Assembly (NCBI RefSeq): GCF_000720135.1
Contig: NZ_JOIU01000013.1
Span: forward strand, 62,001-126,000
Direction: 5' to 3'
DNA from: Streptomyces sp. NRRL S-1022
GTDB taxonomy: Bacteria; Actinomycetota; Actinomycetes; Streptomycetales; Streptomycetaceae
Length of the DNA: 64,000 bases
Shown: one piece after another, positions 48,799 to 56,988 of the stretch
Position numbering within the stretch: position 1 is the first letter of the stretch
How the letters are laid out: every line of letters begins with the position of its first letter
Made by a program: the position numbers and the translations under genes
Notes under the pieces: generated by a model
Databases searched by the model: none
Told to the model about the DNA's origin: nothing
What the model saw: the letters and a program-made list of their open reading frames with translations, nothing else

Positions 48799-49872
48799 AT
48801 GGGAGGCTCTGTTCATTGCGAGCCTGAAGTCGAGGAGAGTGAATCCTTGCGGTCCGACGCCAACATCGCGGGACCGATGACCGATCCGGTCCCCGGTCCC
48901 CGTACCGAGTCGACGGGGGCGGATGTTTCACGTGAAACACCGCCTCCGATGGACGACACTCCCATCGGTCGTGCGGCCCAACTGGCGGTGGAGGCTCTCG
49001 GCCGCGCCGGCGAAGGCCTGCCACGACCGGAGCAGACCCGAATCATCGTGGTCGCCAACCAGAAGGGTGGCGTCGGCAAGACGACGACGACCGTCAACCT
49101 TGCCGCTTCGCTGGCTCTGCACGGTGGCCGTGTCCTGGTGATCGACCTCGACCCGCAGGGCAACGCGTCCACGGCTCTGGGGATCGACCACCACGCCGAC
49201 GTGCCGTCCATCTATGACGTGTTGGTGGAGAGCAAGCCTCTCGCCGAGGTCGTCCAGCCCGTCTCGGACGTCGAAGGCCTCTTCTGCGCCCCCGCCACCA
49301 TCGATCTCGCCGGTGCGGAGATCGAGCTGGTGTCCCTGGTGGCGCGGGAGAGCCGGCTCCAGCGAGCCATCCAGGCGTACGAGCAGCCGTTGGACTACAT
49401 CCTCATCGACTGTCCGCCCTCGCTCGGCCTGTTGACGGTCAACGCGCTCGTCGCGGGCGCCGAGGTCCTCATCCCGATCCAGTGCGAGTACTACGCACTG
49501 GAGGGGCTCGGACAACTCCTGCGGAACGTCGACCTGGTGCGGGGGCACCTCAACCCCACCCTGCATGTGTCGACCATCCTGCTCACCATGTACGACGGCC
49601 GGACGCGCCTCGCGTCCCAGGTCGCGGAAGAGGTGCGCACCCACTTCGGTGACGAGGTGCTGCGGACGAGTATTCCTCGCTCGGTCCGTATCTCAGAGGC
49701 GCCGAGTTACGGGCAGACGGTGCTGACTTACGATCCAGGATCGAGCGGCGCCCTCTCGTATCTTGAGGCGGCCCGAGAAATCGCGCTGAAGGGCACCGGC
49801 ATCAGCTACGACGCGAGCCAGGCCCATATCGGCGCCCAGAAAGACCCGAGCATGGTGGAGGGGATCCAGTGA
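48799..49872 (+). CDS. parA: Chromosome-partitioning ATPase ParA
   Basis: 357 residues from ATG 48799. That length matches the Streptomyces ParA I recall, but no Shine-Dalgarno site is clear. TTG 48847 has GAGGAGAG at 7-9 nt and could be the real start (341 residues). The N-terminal about 90 residues are poorly conserved. Walker A is [10 protein letters not shown], followed by [34 protein letters not shown] and [15 protein letters not shown]. ParA dimerises on ATP, binds DNA, and moves and spaces ParB complexes during sporulation septation. Its coding region contains a parS site (48925). Stop and parB start overlap (GTGA). Confidence 0.96.
   Translation: MGGSVHCEPEVEESESLRSDANIAGPMTDPVPGPRTESTGADVSRETPPPMDDTPIGRAAQLAVEALGRAGEGLPRPEQTRIIVVANQKGGVGKTTTTVNLAASLALHGGRVLVIDLDPQGNASTALGIDHHADVPSIYDVLVESKPLAEVVQPVSDVEGLFCAPATIDLAGAEIELVSLVARESRLQRAIQAYEQPLDYILIDCPPSLGLLTVNALVAGAEVLIPIQCEYYALEGLGQLLRNVDLVRGHLNPTLHVSTILLTMYDGRTRLASQVAEEVRTHFGDEVLRTSIPRSVRISEAPSYGQTVLTYDPGSSGALSYLEAAREIALKGTGISYDASQAHIGAQKDPSMVEGIQ
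48925..48938. promoter_or_regulatory. parS: parS site 2 (inside parA)
   Basis: A perfect GTTTCACGTGAAAC lies within the parA coding region, read as ValSerArgGluThr in ADVSRETPP. It is in the poorly conserved N-terminal part, where the protein tolerates the sequence. Confidence 0.97.
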
Positions 49873-50966
49873 GCGAGCGACGGAGGGGTCTGGGCCGTGG
49901 TCTCGGCGCGTTGATCCCCGCTGCCCCGACCGAGAAGGCCCCGGCCCCGGCGGCGATGGGAGGCGGAGTCTCCGCCTCCCCCGCAGCCGTGCCGGTGCTG
50001 ACGACCGACCGCGGAGTGGCCGCCGCGAAGGTGGCCACGCTGCCGCCGGTTGCCCAGGAGCCCGAGGCGGCTCCGGCGATCCCGGACGCCGAGGTGCCTG
50101 CGCCTCCGATGGGGGCCCACTTCGCCGAGATCCCCCTCGACGCCATCACGCCCAATCCACGCCAGCCGCGTGAGATCTTCGACGAGGACGCGCTCCAGGA
50201 ACTGGTCACCTCCATCAAGGAGGTCGGCCTCCTGCAGCCCGTCGTCGTGCGGCAGCTCGGACCCGCTCGCTACGAGCTGATCATGGGTGAGCGTCGCTGG
50301 CGAGCCTGCCGTGAGGCCGGTCTGGAAGCCATTCCGGCCATTGTCCGGGCCACGGACGACGAGAAGCTTCTCCTGGACGCGCTGCTGGAGAACCTGCACC
50401 GCGCGCAGCTGAACCCGATCGAAGAGGCCGCTGCCTACGACCAGCTGCTGAAGGACTTCAACTGCACGCACGACCAGCTGGCCGACCGGATCGGGCGCTC
50501 CCGCCCGCAGGTCTCCAACACCCTGAGGCTGCTGAGGCTCTCCCCGACCGTCCAGAAGCGGGTGGCCGCCGGTGTGCTCTCGGCCGGCCATGCCCGGGCG
50601 CTGCTGGCCGTCGAGGACTCGGAGGAGCAGGACCGGCTGGCTCACCGGATCGTCGCCGAGGGGCTGTCGGTGCGGTCCGTGGAAGAGATCGTGACCCTGA
50701 TGGGCTCGCGGCCCCAGAAGGCCTCCCGCGCCCGGGGGCCCCGGGCCGGCTCCGTGCCCTCGCCGGCGCTCAGCGAGCTGGCCACGCGGCTCTCGGACCG
50801 CTTCGAGACGCGGGTGAAGGTCGAGCTCGGCCAGAAGAAGGGCAAGATCACCGTCGAGTTCGCCTCCGCGGACGACCTCGAACGGATCCTCAGCACGCTC
50901 GCCCCGGGCGAGAAGCTGGCGCTCCAGAAGAGCCTCCAGGGCGACGGCGAGGAGACGCACGACTGA
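49869..50966 (+). CDS. parB: Chromosome-partitioning CTPase ParB
   Basis: 365 residues from GTG 49869, overlapping the parA stop. It begins [16 protein letters not shown], the ParA-stimulating motif. After a linker come the ParB N-terminal motifs [28 protein letters not shown] and [18 protein letters not shown] (CTP-binding GERRxR). The helix-turn-helix contacts parS ([33 protein letters not shown]). The C-terminal dimerisation domain ends with [25 protein letters not shown]. ParB loads at parS as a clamp and forms origin-proximal complexes. A very strong hairpin follows. Confidence 0.98.
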   Translation: MSERRRGLGRGLGALIPAAPTEKAPAPAAMGGGVSASPAAVPVLTTDRGVAAAKVATLPPVAQEPEAAPAIPDAEVPAPPMGAHFAEIPLDAITPNPRQPREIFDEDALQELVTSIKEVGLLQPVVVRQLGPARYELIMGERRWRACREAGLEAIPAIVRATDDEKLLLDALLENLHRAQLNPIEEAAAYDQLLKDFNCTHDQLADRIGRSRPQVSNTLRLLRLSPTVQKRVAAGVLSAGHARALLAVEDSEEQDRLAHRIVAEGLSVRSVEEIVTLMGSRPQKASRARGPRAGSVPSPALSELATRLSDRFETRVKVELGQKKGKITVEFASADDLERILSTLAPGEKLALQKSLQGDGEETHD

Positions 50967-50999
50967 TCCTCGGGCTGTGCCGCCCGGTGGGACAGTGAA

Positions 51000-51040
51000 A
51001 GCGGGCCGTGTCCGGTGTGTACCGGACACGGCCCGCTCTT
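51000..51040 (+). terminator. parAB terminator
   Basis: A 17-bp perfect stem AGCGGGCCGTGTCCGGT / ACCGGACACGGCCCGCT around GTGT is followed by CTTTGC. The rest of 51041-51289 has no convincing gene, only an inverted CATCGT/ACGATG (51069-51084). Confidence 0.92.
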
Positions 51041-51289
51041 TGCTGTGGGGCGGTATCGAGTGCATCCCATCGTGGATACGATGCGATCAGGTATGGCACG
51101 TCCACCGGACAGCATCTGCATCTGTGAGTGGGAGACAGGGGCCATGCGATCGATGAGCCGCACCGGACTGGTGAGCGCGGGTCTGAGCTTGGGAGCCGTC
51201 GGCGGATTCGTCGGCAGCCTGCTCAGACGACGGAGCGCTCTGACAGCCGCTCACGATGCGGCGGGCCAAGGAAGCGAGGATCAGCCTTC

Positions 51290-51907
51290 ATGGGGCGTCG
51301 GCTCGTGCCGCTTACGCTGGACAACCTTCAGGACGTTCCCCATCGGTGCCGTTCGTGCGTCTTCTGGGAACTCGACCCTGTCAGCGGCGAAGCGGCAGTG
51401 AAGGCGGGCACGGCCGCACTGGAGAAGGAAGCCTGGATCTCCGCCGTCCTGCTCGACTGGGGGTCGTGCGGCCGGGTGGTGTACGTCGATGACGTACCAG
51501 CGGGATTCGTCCTCTATGCTCCGCCGGCCTACGTCCCGCGTTCGACGGCCTTCCCCACGAGTCCGGTGTCGCCGGACGCCGTCCAGCTGATGACGGCATT
51601 CGTGATGCCCGGCTATCAGGGGCAGGGGCTGGGCCGTGTGCTGGTGCAGGCGGTTGCCAAGGATCTGCTGCGCCGGGGCTTCAAGGCGATCGAGGCGTTC
51701 GGGGACGTCCGCTGGAAGGAGCCCGCCTGTCTGCTGCCCGCCGACCATCTCCTGTCCGTGGGCTTCAAGACGGTCCGCCAGCATCCCACGCACCCCCGGC
51801 TGCGGCTGGAGCTGCGGTCCACGCTCTCCTGGAAGGAAGACGTGGAGATGGCACTCGACCGGCTCCTGGGAGCGGTCCAGAAGGAGCCGGCGCTCAGGCC
51901 GCTGTAG
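51290..51907 (+). CDS. GNAT-family N-acetyltransferase
   Basis: A 205-residue protein from ATG 51290 with GAGGA upstream. The acetyl-CoA loop is visible as FVMPGYQGQGLGRVLVQAVAKDLLRRGFKAIEAFG (Q/RxxGxG). Before it are RLVPLTLDNLQDVPHRCRSCVFWEL, with two closely spaced Cys, and a beta-strand rich region VVYVDDVPAGFVLYAPP. The likely product is an acetyltransferase of unknown substrate; the conserved place after parB suggests a housekeeping role. It is convergent with trxA, and a perfect hairpin and a parS site lie between them. Confidence 0.88.
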   Translation: MGRRLVPLTLDNLQDVPHRCRSCVFWELDPVSGEAAVKAGTAALEKEAWISAVLLDWGSCGRVVYVDDVPAGFVLYAPPAYVPRSTAFPTSPVSPDAVQLMTAFVMPGYQGQGLGRVLVQAVAKDLLRRGFKAIEAFGDVRWKEPACLLPADHLLSVGFKTVRQHPTHPRLRLELRSTLSWKEDVEMALDRLLGAVQKEPALRPL

Positions 51908-51942
51908 CGCTAGGTGGCGGCTGTGTGGGAAGCCGTCGAATA

Positions 51943-51976
51943 CGAATGGGCCAACCCGAGGAGGTTGGCCCATTCG
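51943..51976. terminator. Convergent terminator directly beside parS
   Basis: A 14-bp perfect stem CGAATGGGCCAACC / GGTTGGCCCATTCG with loop CGAGGA lies between the GNAT (+) and trxA (-) genes. Its right arm ends two bases before parS 51978. Confidence 0.88.
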
Positions 51977-51977
51977 T

Positions 51978-51991
51978 GTTTCACGTGAAAC
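51978..51991. promoter_or_regulatory. parS: parS site 3 (at the trxA 3' end)
   Basis: A perfect GTTTCACGTGAAAC in the GNAT-trxA gap, one base from the trxA stop codon (51993-51995) and next to the terminator hairpin. Confidence 0.97.
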
Positions 51992-51992
51992 G

Positions 51993-52325
51993 TCACTCGG
52001 CGATGAACTCTTCGAGGTCGCGCAGGAGCGCGGCCTTGGGCTTGGCGCCGACGATGGTCTTGGTGACCTCGCCGCCCTGGTAGACGTTCAGGGTCGGGAT
52101 CGACATGACGCCGTACTTGGCCGCCGTGCCGGGGTTCTCATCAATGTTGATCTTCACGATCTCGATCTTGTCGCCGTGCTCGGCAGCGATCGCCTCCAGG
52201 GACGGAGCGATCTGGCGGCACGGGCCGCACCACGCTGCCCAGAAGTCCACGAGGACGGGCTTGTCGTTCTTGAGGACTTCCTGGTCGAAGGAGTCGTCGG
52301 TAACAATCTTCAGGTTGCCGGCCAC
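51993..52325 (-). CDS. trxA: Thioredoxin
   Basis: A 110-residue protein from GTG 52325. The active site is WCGPCR in VDFWAAWCGPCRQIAPSLEAIA. The cis-Pro lies in VMSIPTLNVYQGG. It reduces protein disulfides and is recycled by thioredoxin reductase, encoded 48 bp upstream on the same strand. In S. coelicolor a trxBA operon is under the disulfide-stress factor SigR, but I see no clear SigR promoter here. Full length, cytoplasmic. Confidence 0.97.
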   Translation of the reverse strand: MAGNLKIVTDDSFDQEVLKNDKPVLVDFWAAWCGPCRQIAPSLEAIAAEHGDKIEIVKINIDENPGTAAKYGVMSIPTLNVYQGGEVTKTIVGAKPKAALLRDLEEFIAE

Positions 52326-52373
52326 GGTGGGCTCCTTACCTTGGTCGTGCGGTGGGGCGGGGAGAGGGGAAGG

Positions 52374-53342
52374 TCAGACTGCGGTCTTCTCGGGTTCCGC
52401 CTGCTCCTCGTCGGCGAGGGCGGCGAGGTAGCGCTCGGCGTCCAGGGCGGCGGAGCAGCCGGTGCCGGCCGCGGTGATCGCTTGGCGGTAGGTGTGGTCG
52501 ACCACGTCACCGGCGGCGAAGACACCGGTCACGTTGGTGCGGGTGGAGGGGGCGGCGACCTTCAGGTAGCCCTCCTCGTCCAGGTCCAGCTGGCCCTTGA
52601 ACAGCTCGGTGCGCGGGTCGTGGCCGATCGCGATGAACAGGCCCGTCACGGGCAGCTCGGACAGCTCGCCGGTCTTGAGGTTGCGCAGCTTCAGGCCGGT
52701 GAGCTTCTGGTCCCCCCGGATTTCGGCGACCTCGCTGTCCCAGACGAACTTGATCTTCGGGTCGCCGAACGCGCGCTCCTGCATCGCCTTGGAGGCGCGC
52801 AGGGTGTCCCGGCGGTGGACGACCGTCACGGACTTGGCGAACCGCGAGAGGAAGGTGGCCTCCTCCATCGCGGTGTCGCCACCGCCGATCACGGCGATGT
52901 CATGCTCCTTGAAGAAGAAGCCGTCACAGGTGGCGCACCAGGAGACACCGCGGCCGGAGAGCGCGTCCTCGTTCGGCAGGCCCAGCTTGCGGTGCTGGGA
53001 GCCCGTGGTGACGATGACGGCCTTCGCCCGGTGGACCGTGCCCGCGGTGTCGGTGACGGTCTTGATCTCACCGGTCAGGTCGACGGAGACGATGTCATCC
53101 GGAACCAGCTCGGCACCGAAGCGTTCGGCCTGGGCGCGCATGTTGTCCATGAGGTCGGGGCCCATGATGCCGTCGCGGAAGCCCGGGAAGTTCTCCACCT
53201 CGGTGGTGTTCATGAGCGCACCACCCGCGGTGACGGCGCCTTCGAACACCAGGGGCTTCAGCGATGCACGGGCGGTGTACAGCGCCGCCGTGTAGCCTGC
53301 GGGCCCGGAGCCGATGATGATCACGTTACGGACGTCGCTCAC
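52374..53342 (-). CDS. trxB: Thioredoxin reductase (NADPH)
   Basis: 322 residues from GTG 53342. FAD binding is at [18 protein letters not shown]. The redox-active disulfide is CATC in [13 protein letters not shown]. The NADPH domain has [21 protein letters not shown]. The C-terminal FAD motif is [34 protein letters not shown]. It transfers electrons from NADPH to thioredoxin. The length is standard for the low-molecular-weight class. It reads with trxA downstream. Confidence 0.98.
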   Translation of the reverse strand: MSDVRNVIIIGSGPAGYTAALYTARASLKPLVFEGAVTAGGALMNTTEVENFPGFRDGIMGPDLMDNMRAQAERFGAELVPDDIVSVDLTGEIKTVTDTAGTVHRAKAVIVTTGSQHRKLGLPNEDALSGRGVSWCATCDGFFFKEHDIAVIGGGDTAMEEATFLSRFAKSVTVVHRRDTLRASKAMQERAFGDPKIKFVWDSEVAEIRGDQKLTGLKLRNLKTGELSELPVTGLFIAIGHDPRTELFKGQLDLDEEGYLKVAAPSTRTNVTGVFAAGDVVDHTYRQAITAAGTGCSAALDAERYLAALADEEQAEPEKTAV

Positions 53343-53497
53343 GGCTTGATTCCTCGTCTCTGGTCTGCGTCAGTCGACCGGATGCGAGTCCCTTTCGGGA
53401 CTCTCACCCCACCCAACGGATCCTACGGGGCGCGCATTCCCGGTGTGTCCGGGCACACGCATGCCCGGGGACGGCCGAAGGAGTGTTCCAGCCGGTG

Positions 53498-54376
53498 TCA
53501 GGGACGCGCGACGGACTGCTTCAGCAGAACCGTCCCGGCCGACGCCGTCTGCTGGTGTACGCAGCCCGCCTCGACCACGTATGCGGTGACCCGCTTGCTG
53601 TCCTCGGCGTCGGCCACGACGACGAGGTAGGCGGCCTTCCCCGCGTACGTTCCCGTCTTGGCGCCCAGGACGTCGGCGCTCTGCCGGAGCGCCTGCCGGA
53701 CGCAGTCGGGAACCGGAACCGCGGTCTGGATCAAGGTGTTCGGGCCCTCGGTCGAGCCGGGGGTGCCGGAGCCGCCGTCGGAGTTCAGCCGGGGCCTCTC
53801 GCTGCCCCGCTGCAAGCCCTTCTCCGTGGTGAGGAGAGTCTTCACCTGGTGCTGCACGCTGTCACCCGAGAAGGTCTCGGCGGGGCCGGTCGGCGTCCCG
53901 TGGGCCGTCGTGTGATCACCGCTGTCACCGAGCGAGGCCAGGACCAGGCTTCCGGCGCCCAGGACCGCGGCCGTGAGAACGGCACCCAGCACGAGCCGGC
54001 CGCGGCGCCGGCCCCGCTTGTCCTTGCGGCCCGGTCCGGTCGTCGCACGCGGACGGCCTGCGGGGCGGTCGGCGGAGGTCGATGTTTCACGTGAAACATG
54101 GTCCGCGGTGTCCTCGTCGCCGACGGCCGGTAGTGCCTCGGCGGCAAGGGCGGCGTCGATCCGCGCGGCCACATCGTCCGGCATCCGCTCCGCCGCCGGC
54201 ACGGAGCCCAGCAGACCCCGGATCTCCTCCAGCGAGACGTACACGTCCGCGCACGCCTCACACGCGTCCAGGTGGCGCCGCACGTCCGTGCCGCGGTCCG
54301 GCGGCAGCAGGCCTTCGGTGAGGTCGGAGATCTCGGCGACGTCCGGGTGCCCGGCCGTGTCCGTCCTGGAAGTCAC
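53498..54376 (-). CDS. rsmA: Anti-sigma factor with zinc-finger (RsmA-type)
   Basis: A 292-residue protein from GTG 54376, overlapping the sigma factor stop (GTGA) and preceded by GGAGGTGGG. The cytoplasmic N-terminus carries an anti-sigma HCC motif: HLDACEACADVY, with an upstream His in the ZAS-like helix HPDVAEISDLTEGLL. A single transmembrane helix (about 129-149) follows a basic cluster. The outside domain (about 165-292) has three Cys, including DCVRQAL and EAGCVHQQ. It should hold SigM in an inactive state. The coding sequence contains a parS site (54084), read as HVSRETS. Confidence 0.9.
   Translation of the reverse strand: MTSRTDTAGHPDVAEISDLTEGLLPPDRGTDVRRHLDACEACADVYVSLEEIRGLLGSVPAAERMPDDVAARIDAALAAEALPAVGDEDTADHVSRETSTSADRPAGRPRATTGPGRKDKRGRRRGRLVLGAVLTAAVLGAGSLVLASLGDSGDHTTAHGTPTGPAETFSGDSVQHQVKTLLTTEKGLQRGSERPRLNSDGGSGTPGSTEGPNTLIQTAVPVPDCVRQALRQSADVLGAKTGTYAGKAAYLVVVADAEDSKRVTAYVVEAGCVHQQTASAGTVLLKQSVARP
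54084..54097. promoter_or_regulatory. parS: parS site 4 (inside the anti-sigma gene)
   Basis: A perfect GTTTCACGTGAAAC inside the rsmA coding region, encoding ValSerArgGluThr in the linker between the anti-sigma domain and the membrane helix. Confidence 0.97.
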
Positions 54377-55122
54377 GCTCGCCCACCTCCGCCCTTCACT
54401 ACGGCTGAATCGCTCGGTCCCGCGTCCTGGGGGTGCCCACTCGGGGATCCCGTTGCCGGTGGGACGGATGGCCGCTGTCCCCGGTTCCGTCCCGGGCCGC
54501 CTTCTTTCGGGCTTCTGGTACCGCCCGCTCCGGGGTCTGCGGTGCCTCCGGGCCGTAGGTGCGTGAGCAGGGGGAGCAGTCTGGCCCTGCCCCGGGCGCA
54601 TCGGCTCTTCACCGTGCCCGTCGGCACGTCCAGGATCCGTGCGGCCTCCGCCACGGGATAGCCCTGCATGTCCACCAGGATCAGGGCGGCCCGCTGCTCC
54701 TGCGGAAGGGTGCCGAGCGCTTCGAGGAGCTGGCGGTGCACGTCTTTCCGCTCGGCCGGTGCCGAGGCGGACTCGTGCGGCTCCAGCAGCTGCTCCAGCC
54801 GCTCGGTGTCGTCGACCGGAGCCGTCTTGCGCGAGGCCGCCTTGCGCGCCCGGTCCAGGCAGGCGTTGACCGTGATCCGGTGCAACCAGGTCGTGACGGC
54901 CGACTGGCCCCGGAAGGTGTGGGCGGCCCGATAGGCCGACACCAGGGCGTCCTGCACCGCGTCAGCGGCCTCCTCGCGGTCCCCCAGCGTCCGCAGGGCG
55001 ACCGCCCAGAGCCGGTCCCGGTGCCGCCGCACGATCTCACCGAAGGCTTCGGGGTCGCCTTCCACGTGACGGGCGAGCAGGTCGCTATCGCCCACTCCGT
55101 CGTATCCGGCGCCCTCCGCCAT
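54373..55122 (-). CDS. sigM: ECF sigma factor SigM
   Basis: 249 residues from ATG 55122. Region 2 includes DPEAFGEIVRRHRDRLWAVALRTLGDREEAADAVQDALVSAYRAAHTF and the -10 recognition segment FRGQSAVTTWLHRITVNACLDRARK. Region 4 includes LLEALGTLPQEQRAALILVDMQGYPVAEAARILDVPTGTVKSRCARGRARLLPLL. A Gly/Pro-rich tail of about 60 residues is extra. It directs RNA polymerase to stress promoters and is controlled by the next gene, to which it is coupled. The name follows synteny with S. coelicolor sigM-rsmA next to trxBA. Confidence 0.93.
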   Translation of the reverse strand: MAEGAGYDGVGDSDLLARHVEGDPEAFGEIVRRHRDRLWAVALRTLGDREEAADAVQDALVSAYRAAHTFRGQSAVTTWLHRITVNACLDRARKAASRKTAPVDDTERLEQLLEPHESASAPAERKDVHRQLLEALGTLPQEQRAALILVDMQGYPVAEAARILDVPTGTVKSRCARGRARLLPLLTHLRPGGTADPGAGGTRSPKEGGPGRNRGQRPSVPPATGSPSGHPQDAGPSDSAVVKGGGGRA

Positions 55123-55148
55123 CTGCCCCCTCCGGTCCGGGTGAGACG

Positions 55149-56870
55149 TCAGCCCGTGAACTTCACTTCGCCGATGGCCTGCTTGTAACCGGCACTGGCG
55201 TACAGCGTCGAGTCGTACCCCGAGTTCGGCACGGCCGTCAGCCAGACGAGGACGTACTGCGTCTTGACCGGCTTGGTCACCTTCACCGTGGCGGTGGTGC
55301 CCGTGGTCGTGACGCTGCCGATCTTCGTCATGGAGTCCAGCGACGCCGGCGTCAGCGAGTCCGCAGCGTACAGCTCGACCGTCGTGTGGTCACCGCCGTA
55401 GCGGAGACCGAGGGCGGCGGTGCTGAGCTGCTTCGCCGAGCCGAGGTCGTACACGATGCCGACGCCCGGCTTGTACGGCGCGAACGTCGGACCCTCGTTG
55501 TAGCTCTTGGTCTTCCAGTACGTCGATGCGTCGCCGTCGTAGGTCTTCGATTCGGCGCCGGAGTTCTGGGGGTCGCCCTTGGCGACGAACTCCTGGCCGT
55601 TCTGGATCTTTATCGGGGTGGGCTTCGGCTTCACGACGTTCTTGTCGCCGCCGTCCGTCGTCTGGGTCTTGTGGGTGTCGTCGGACTTCTCGCCCCGGTC
55701 CATCAGGGCGTCCGCCAGCTGCCAGCTGCCCAGGCCGAGGGCGGCGATCAGCAGGGCCGACACCGCCCACTTCAGGGCCTTGCCGGTGCGGCTCTGGAGC
55801 GGGGGCGGCGGGGCCGCGATCGGCTGGGTGGCACCGGGGTGCAACGGCGGGCGGCCGTAGGTGCCCTGTTGGTAGGTCGTGCGCTGGTACTCCGGCGGCG
55901 CCGTGAACGCCGGCTCGGGCGGGCGGATGCGGGGCATCTCGCCGATCGCCTTCACCAGCTCCTCCGGCGTGGTGCACGGCGCCTCGTGCCGGGACGCCGT
56001 GGCCCCGTCGTTGACGAGGGCGCGCATGGTCAGCTCGGACAGGCCGCGGTGCACACCGGCCCGCACCTGGTCCGGGGCGATGAGACCGATGTCCTTGGGG
56101 AGGCCGGACAGGCCGTAGGCGTCGCTCTCGTAGGGCCAGCGCTGGGTCAGCGCCGCGTACAGCAGGGCGCCGATCGCCTCGGTGTCGGTGCGCTGCGGGG
56201 TGTCGGAGCTGATGCCCCGCAGTGCCGCGTTCACCGCCAGGCCCCGGATGCGCCACTGGCCGGTGGAGGCGCGCAGTACGGCGTTCGGGTTCAGCCGCAG
56301 ATGGGCGAGACCCTCCCGGTGCGCGGCCGCCATGGCCGAGGCGACCTGACTGACCATCTGGTAGGCGTCGTGCGGCTCCAGCGGGCCGCCGGCGAGGAGC
56401 GTGGACAGCTCGGTGGCGTCGGGCAGCCACTCGTGGACGACGTAGACGAGGTCGTTCTCCTCGACGGCGTCGAGGACCTGGACGAAGCGTGGATCACCGA
56501 GCAGGGCGGAGGAACGAGCGGCGGCGAGGACGGAACGGGCCCTGGCGTGGTCCGCGGGCAGTACATGCACGCCGACGGCACGACGGAGTTTCTCGTCGAC
56601 CGCACGCCAACTGCTGAATCCGTCCAGACGGGTGACGCACTCCTCCAGCCGGTAGCGTCTGGCGAGCTTGTGACCGCTGTGCAGTTCGGGAGGCGATGCC
56701 TTCCGTCCGGGACCCTCGGATCCGCCGCTCCCCTGTGCCTCGTCGCTGTCCGTGTCCCGCTCCGGGTTCTTGGCCACCCCGTCGGCCGTGGACTGGTCCG
56801 CCTTCGCGGTCAGCGGTTGCTCACCGCTGTTGTCTGCCACGTCGACGGCAGCCGTGCTCCGTTCCGCCAC
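55149..56870 (-). CDS. Membrane pseudokinase with outside discoidin-like domain
   Basis: About 573 residues from GTG 56870 (CAGGGA upstream). Residues about 60-300 have a Ser/Thr-kinase fold (RRYRLEECVTRLDGFSSWRAVDEKLRRAVGVHVL), but key residues are missing. The glycine loop is absent, HRD is replaced by HLRLNPNAV, and DFG by RIRGLAV. It is therefore a pseudokinase. A Pro-rich linker, one transmembrane helix (about 363-383) and an external beta-rich domain (about 420-573, AESKTYDGDASTYWKTKSY, VGIVYDLGSAKQLSTAALGLRY) resembling F5/8 type C folds follow. In mycobacteria a pseudokinase is fused to MviN/MurJ and bound by FhaA. Here it is separate, 118 bp downstream of murJ. Confidence 0.88.
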   Translation of the reverse strand: MAERSTAAVDVADNSGEQPLTAKADQSTADGVAKNPERDTDSDEAQGSGGSEGPGRKASPPELHSGHKLARRYRLEECVTRLDGFSSWRAVDEKLRRAVGVHVLPADHARARSVLAAARSSALLGDPRFVQVLDAVEENDLVYVVHEWLPDATELSTLLAGGPLEPHDAYQMVSQVASAMAAAHREGLAHLRLNPNAVLRASTGQWRIRGLAVNAALRGISSDTPQRTDTEAIGALLYAALTQRWPYESDAYGLSGLPKDIGLIAPDQVRAGVHRGLSELTMRALVNDGATASRHEAPCTTPEELVKAIGEMPRIRPPEPAFTAPPEYQRTTYQQGTYGRPPLHPGATQPIAAPPPPLQSRTGKALKWAVSALLIAALGLGSWQLADALMDRGEKSDDTHKTQTTDGGDKNVVKPKPTPIKIQNGQEFVAKGDPQNSGAESKTYDGDASTYWKTKSYNEGPTFAPYKPGVGIVYDLGSAKQLSTAALGLRYGGDHTTVELYAADSLTPASLDSMTKIGSVTTTGTTATVKVTKPVKTQYVLVWLTAVPNSGYDSTLYASAGYKQAIGEVKFTG

Positions 56871-56988
56871 CGTCGTCCCTGCCTCCCCATCCGTTGCACG
56901 CTGTCCGACGCCGAAACCAATTGTGCCCACAGTCCGCCGCTATGCACGACACGCGGCGGCGGACGATGGTTGTGCGGCTACCCCCGCC

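Noticed and set aside
51015..51401. A 128-codon frame with a short hydrophobic segment before the GNAT gene
   Set aside because: It starts inside the parAB terminator and runs into the GNAT gene in another frame; no SD site.
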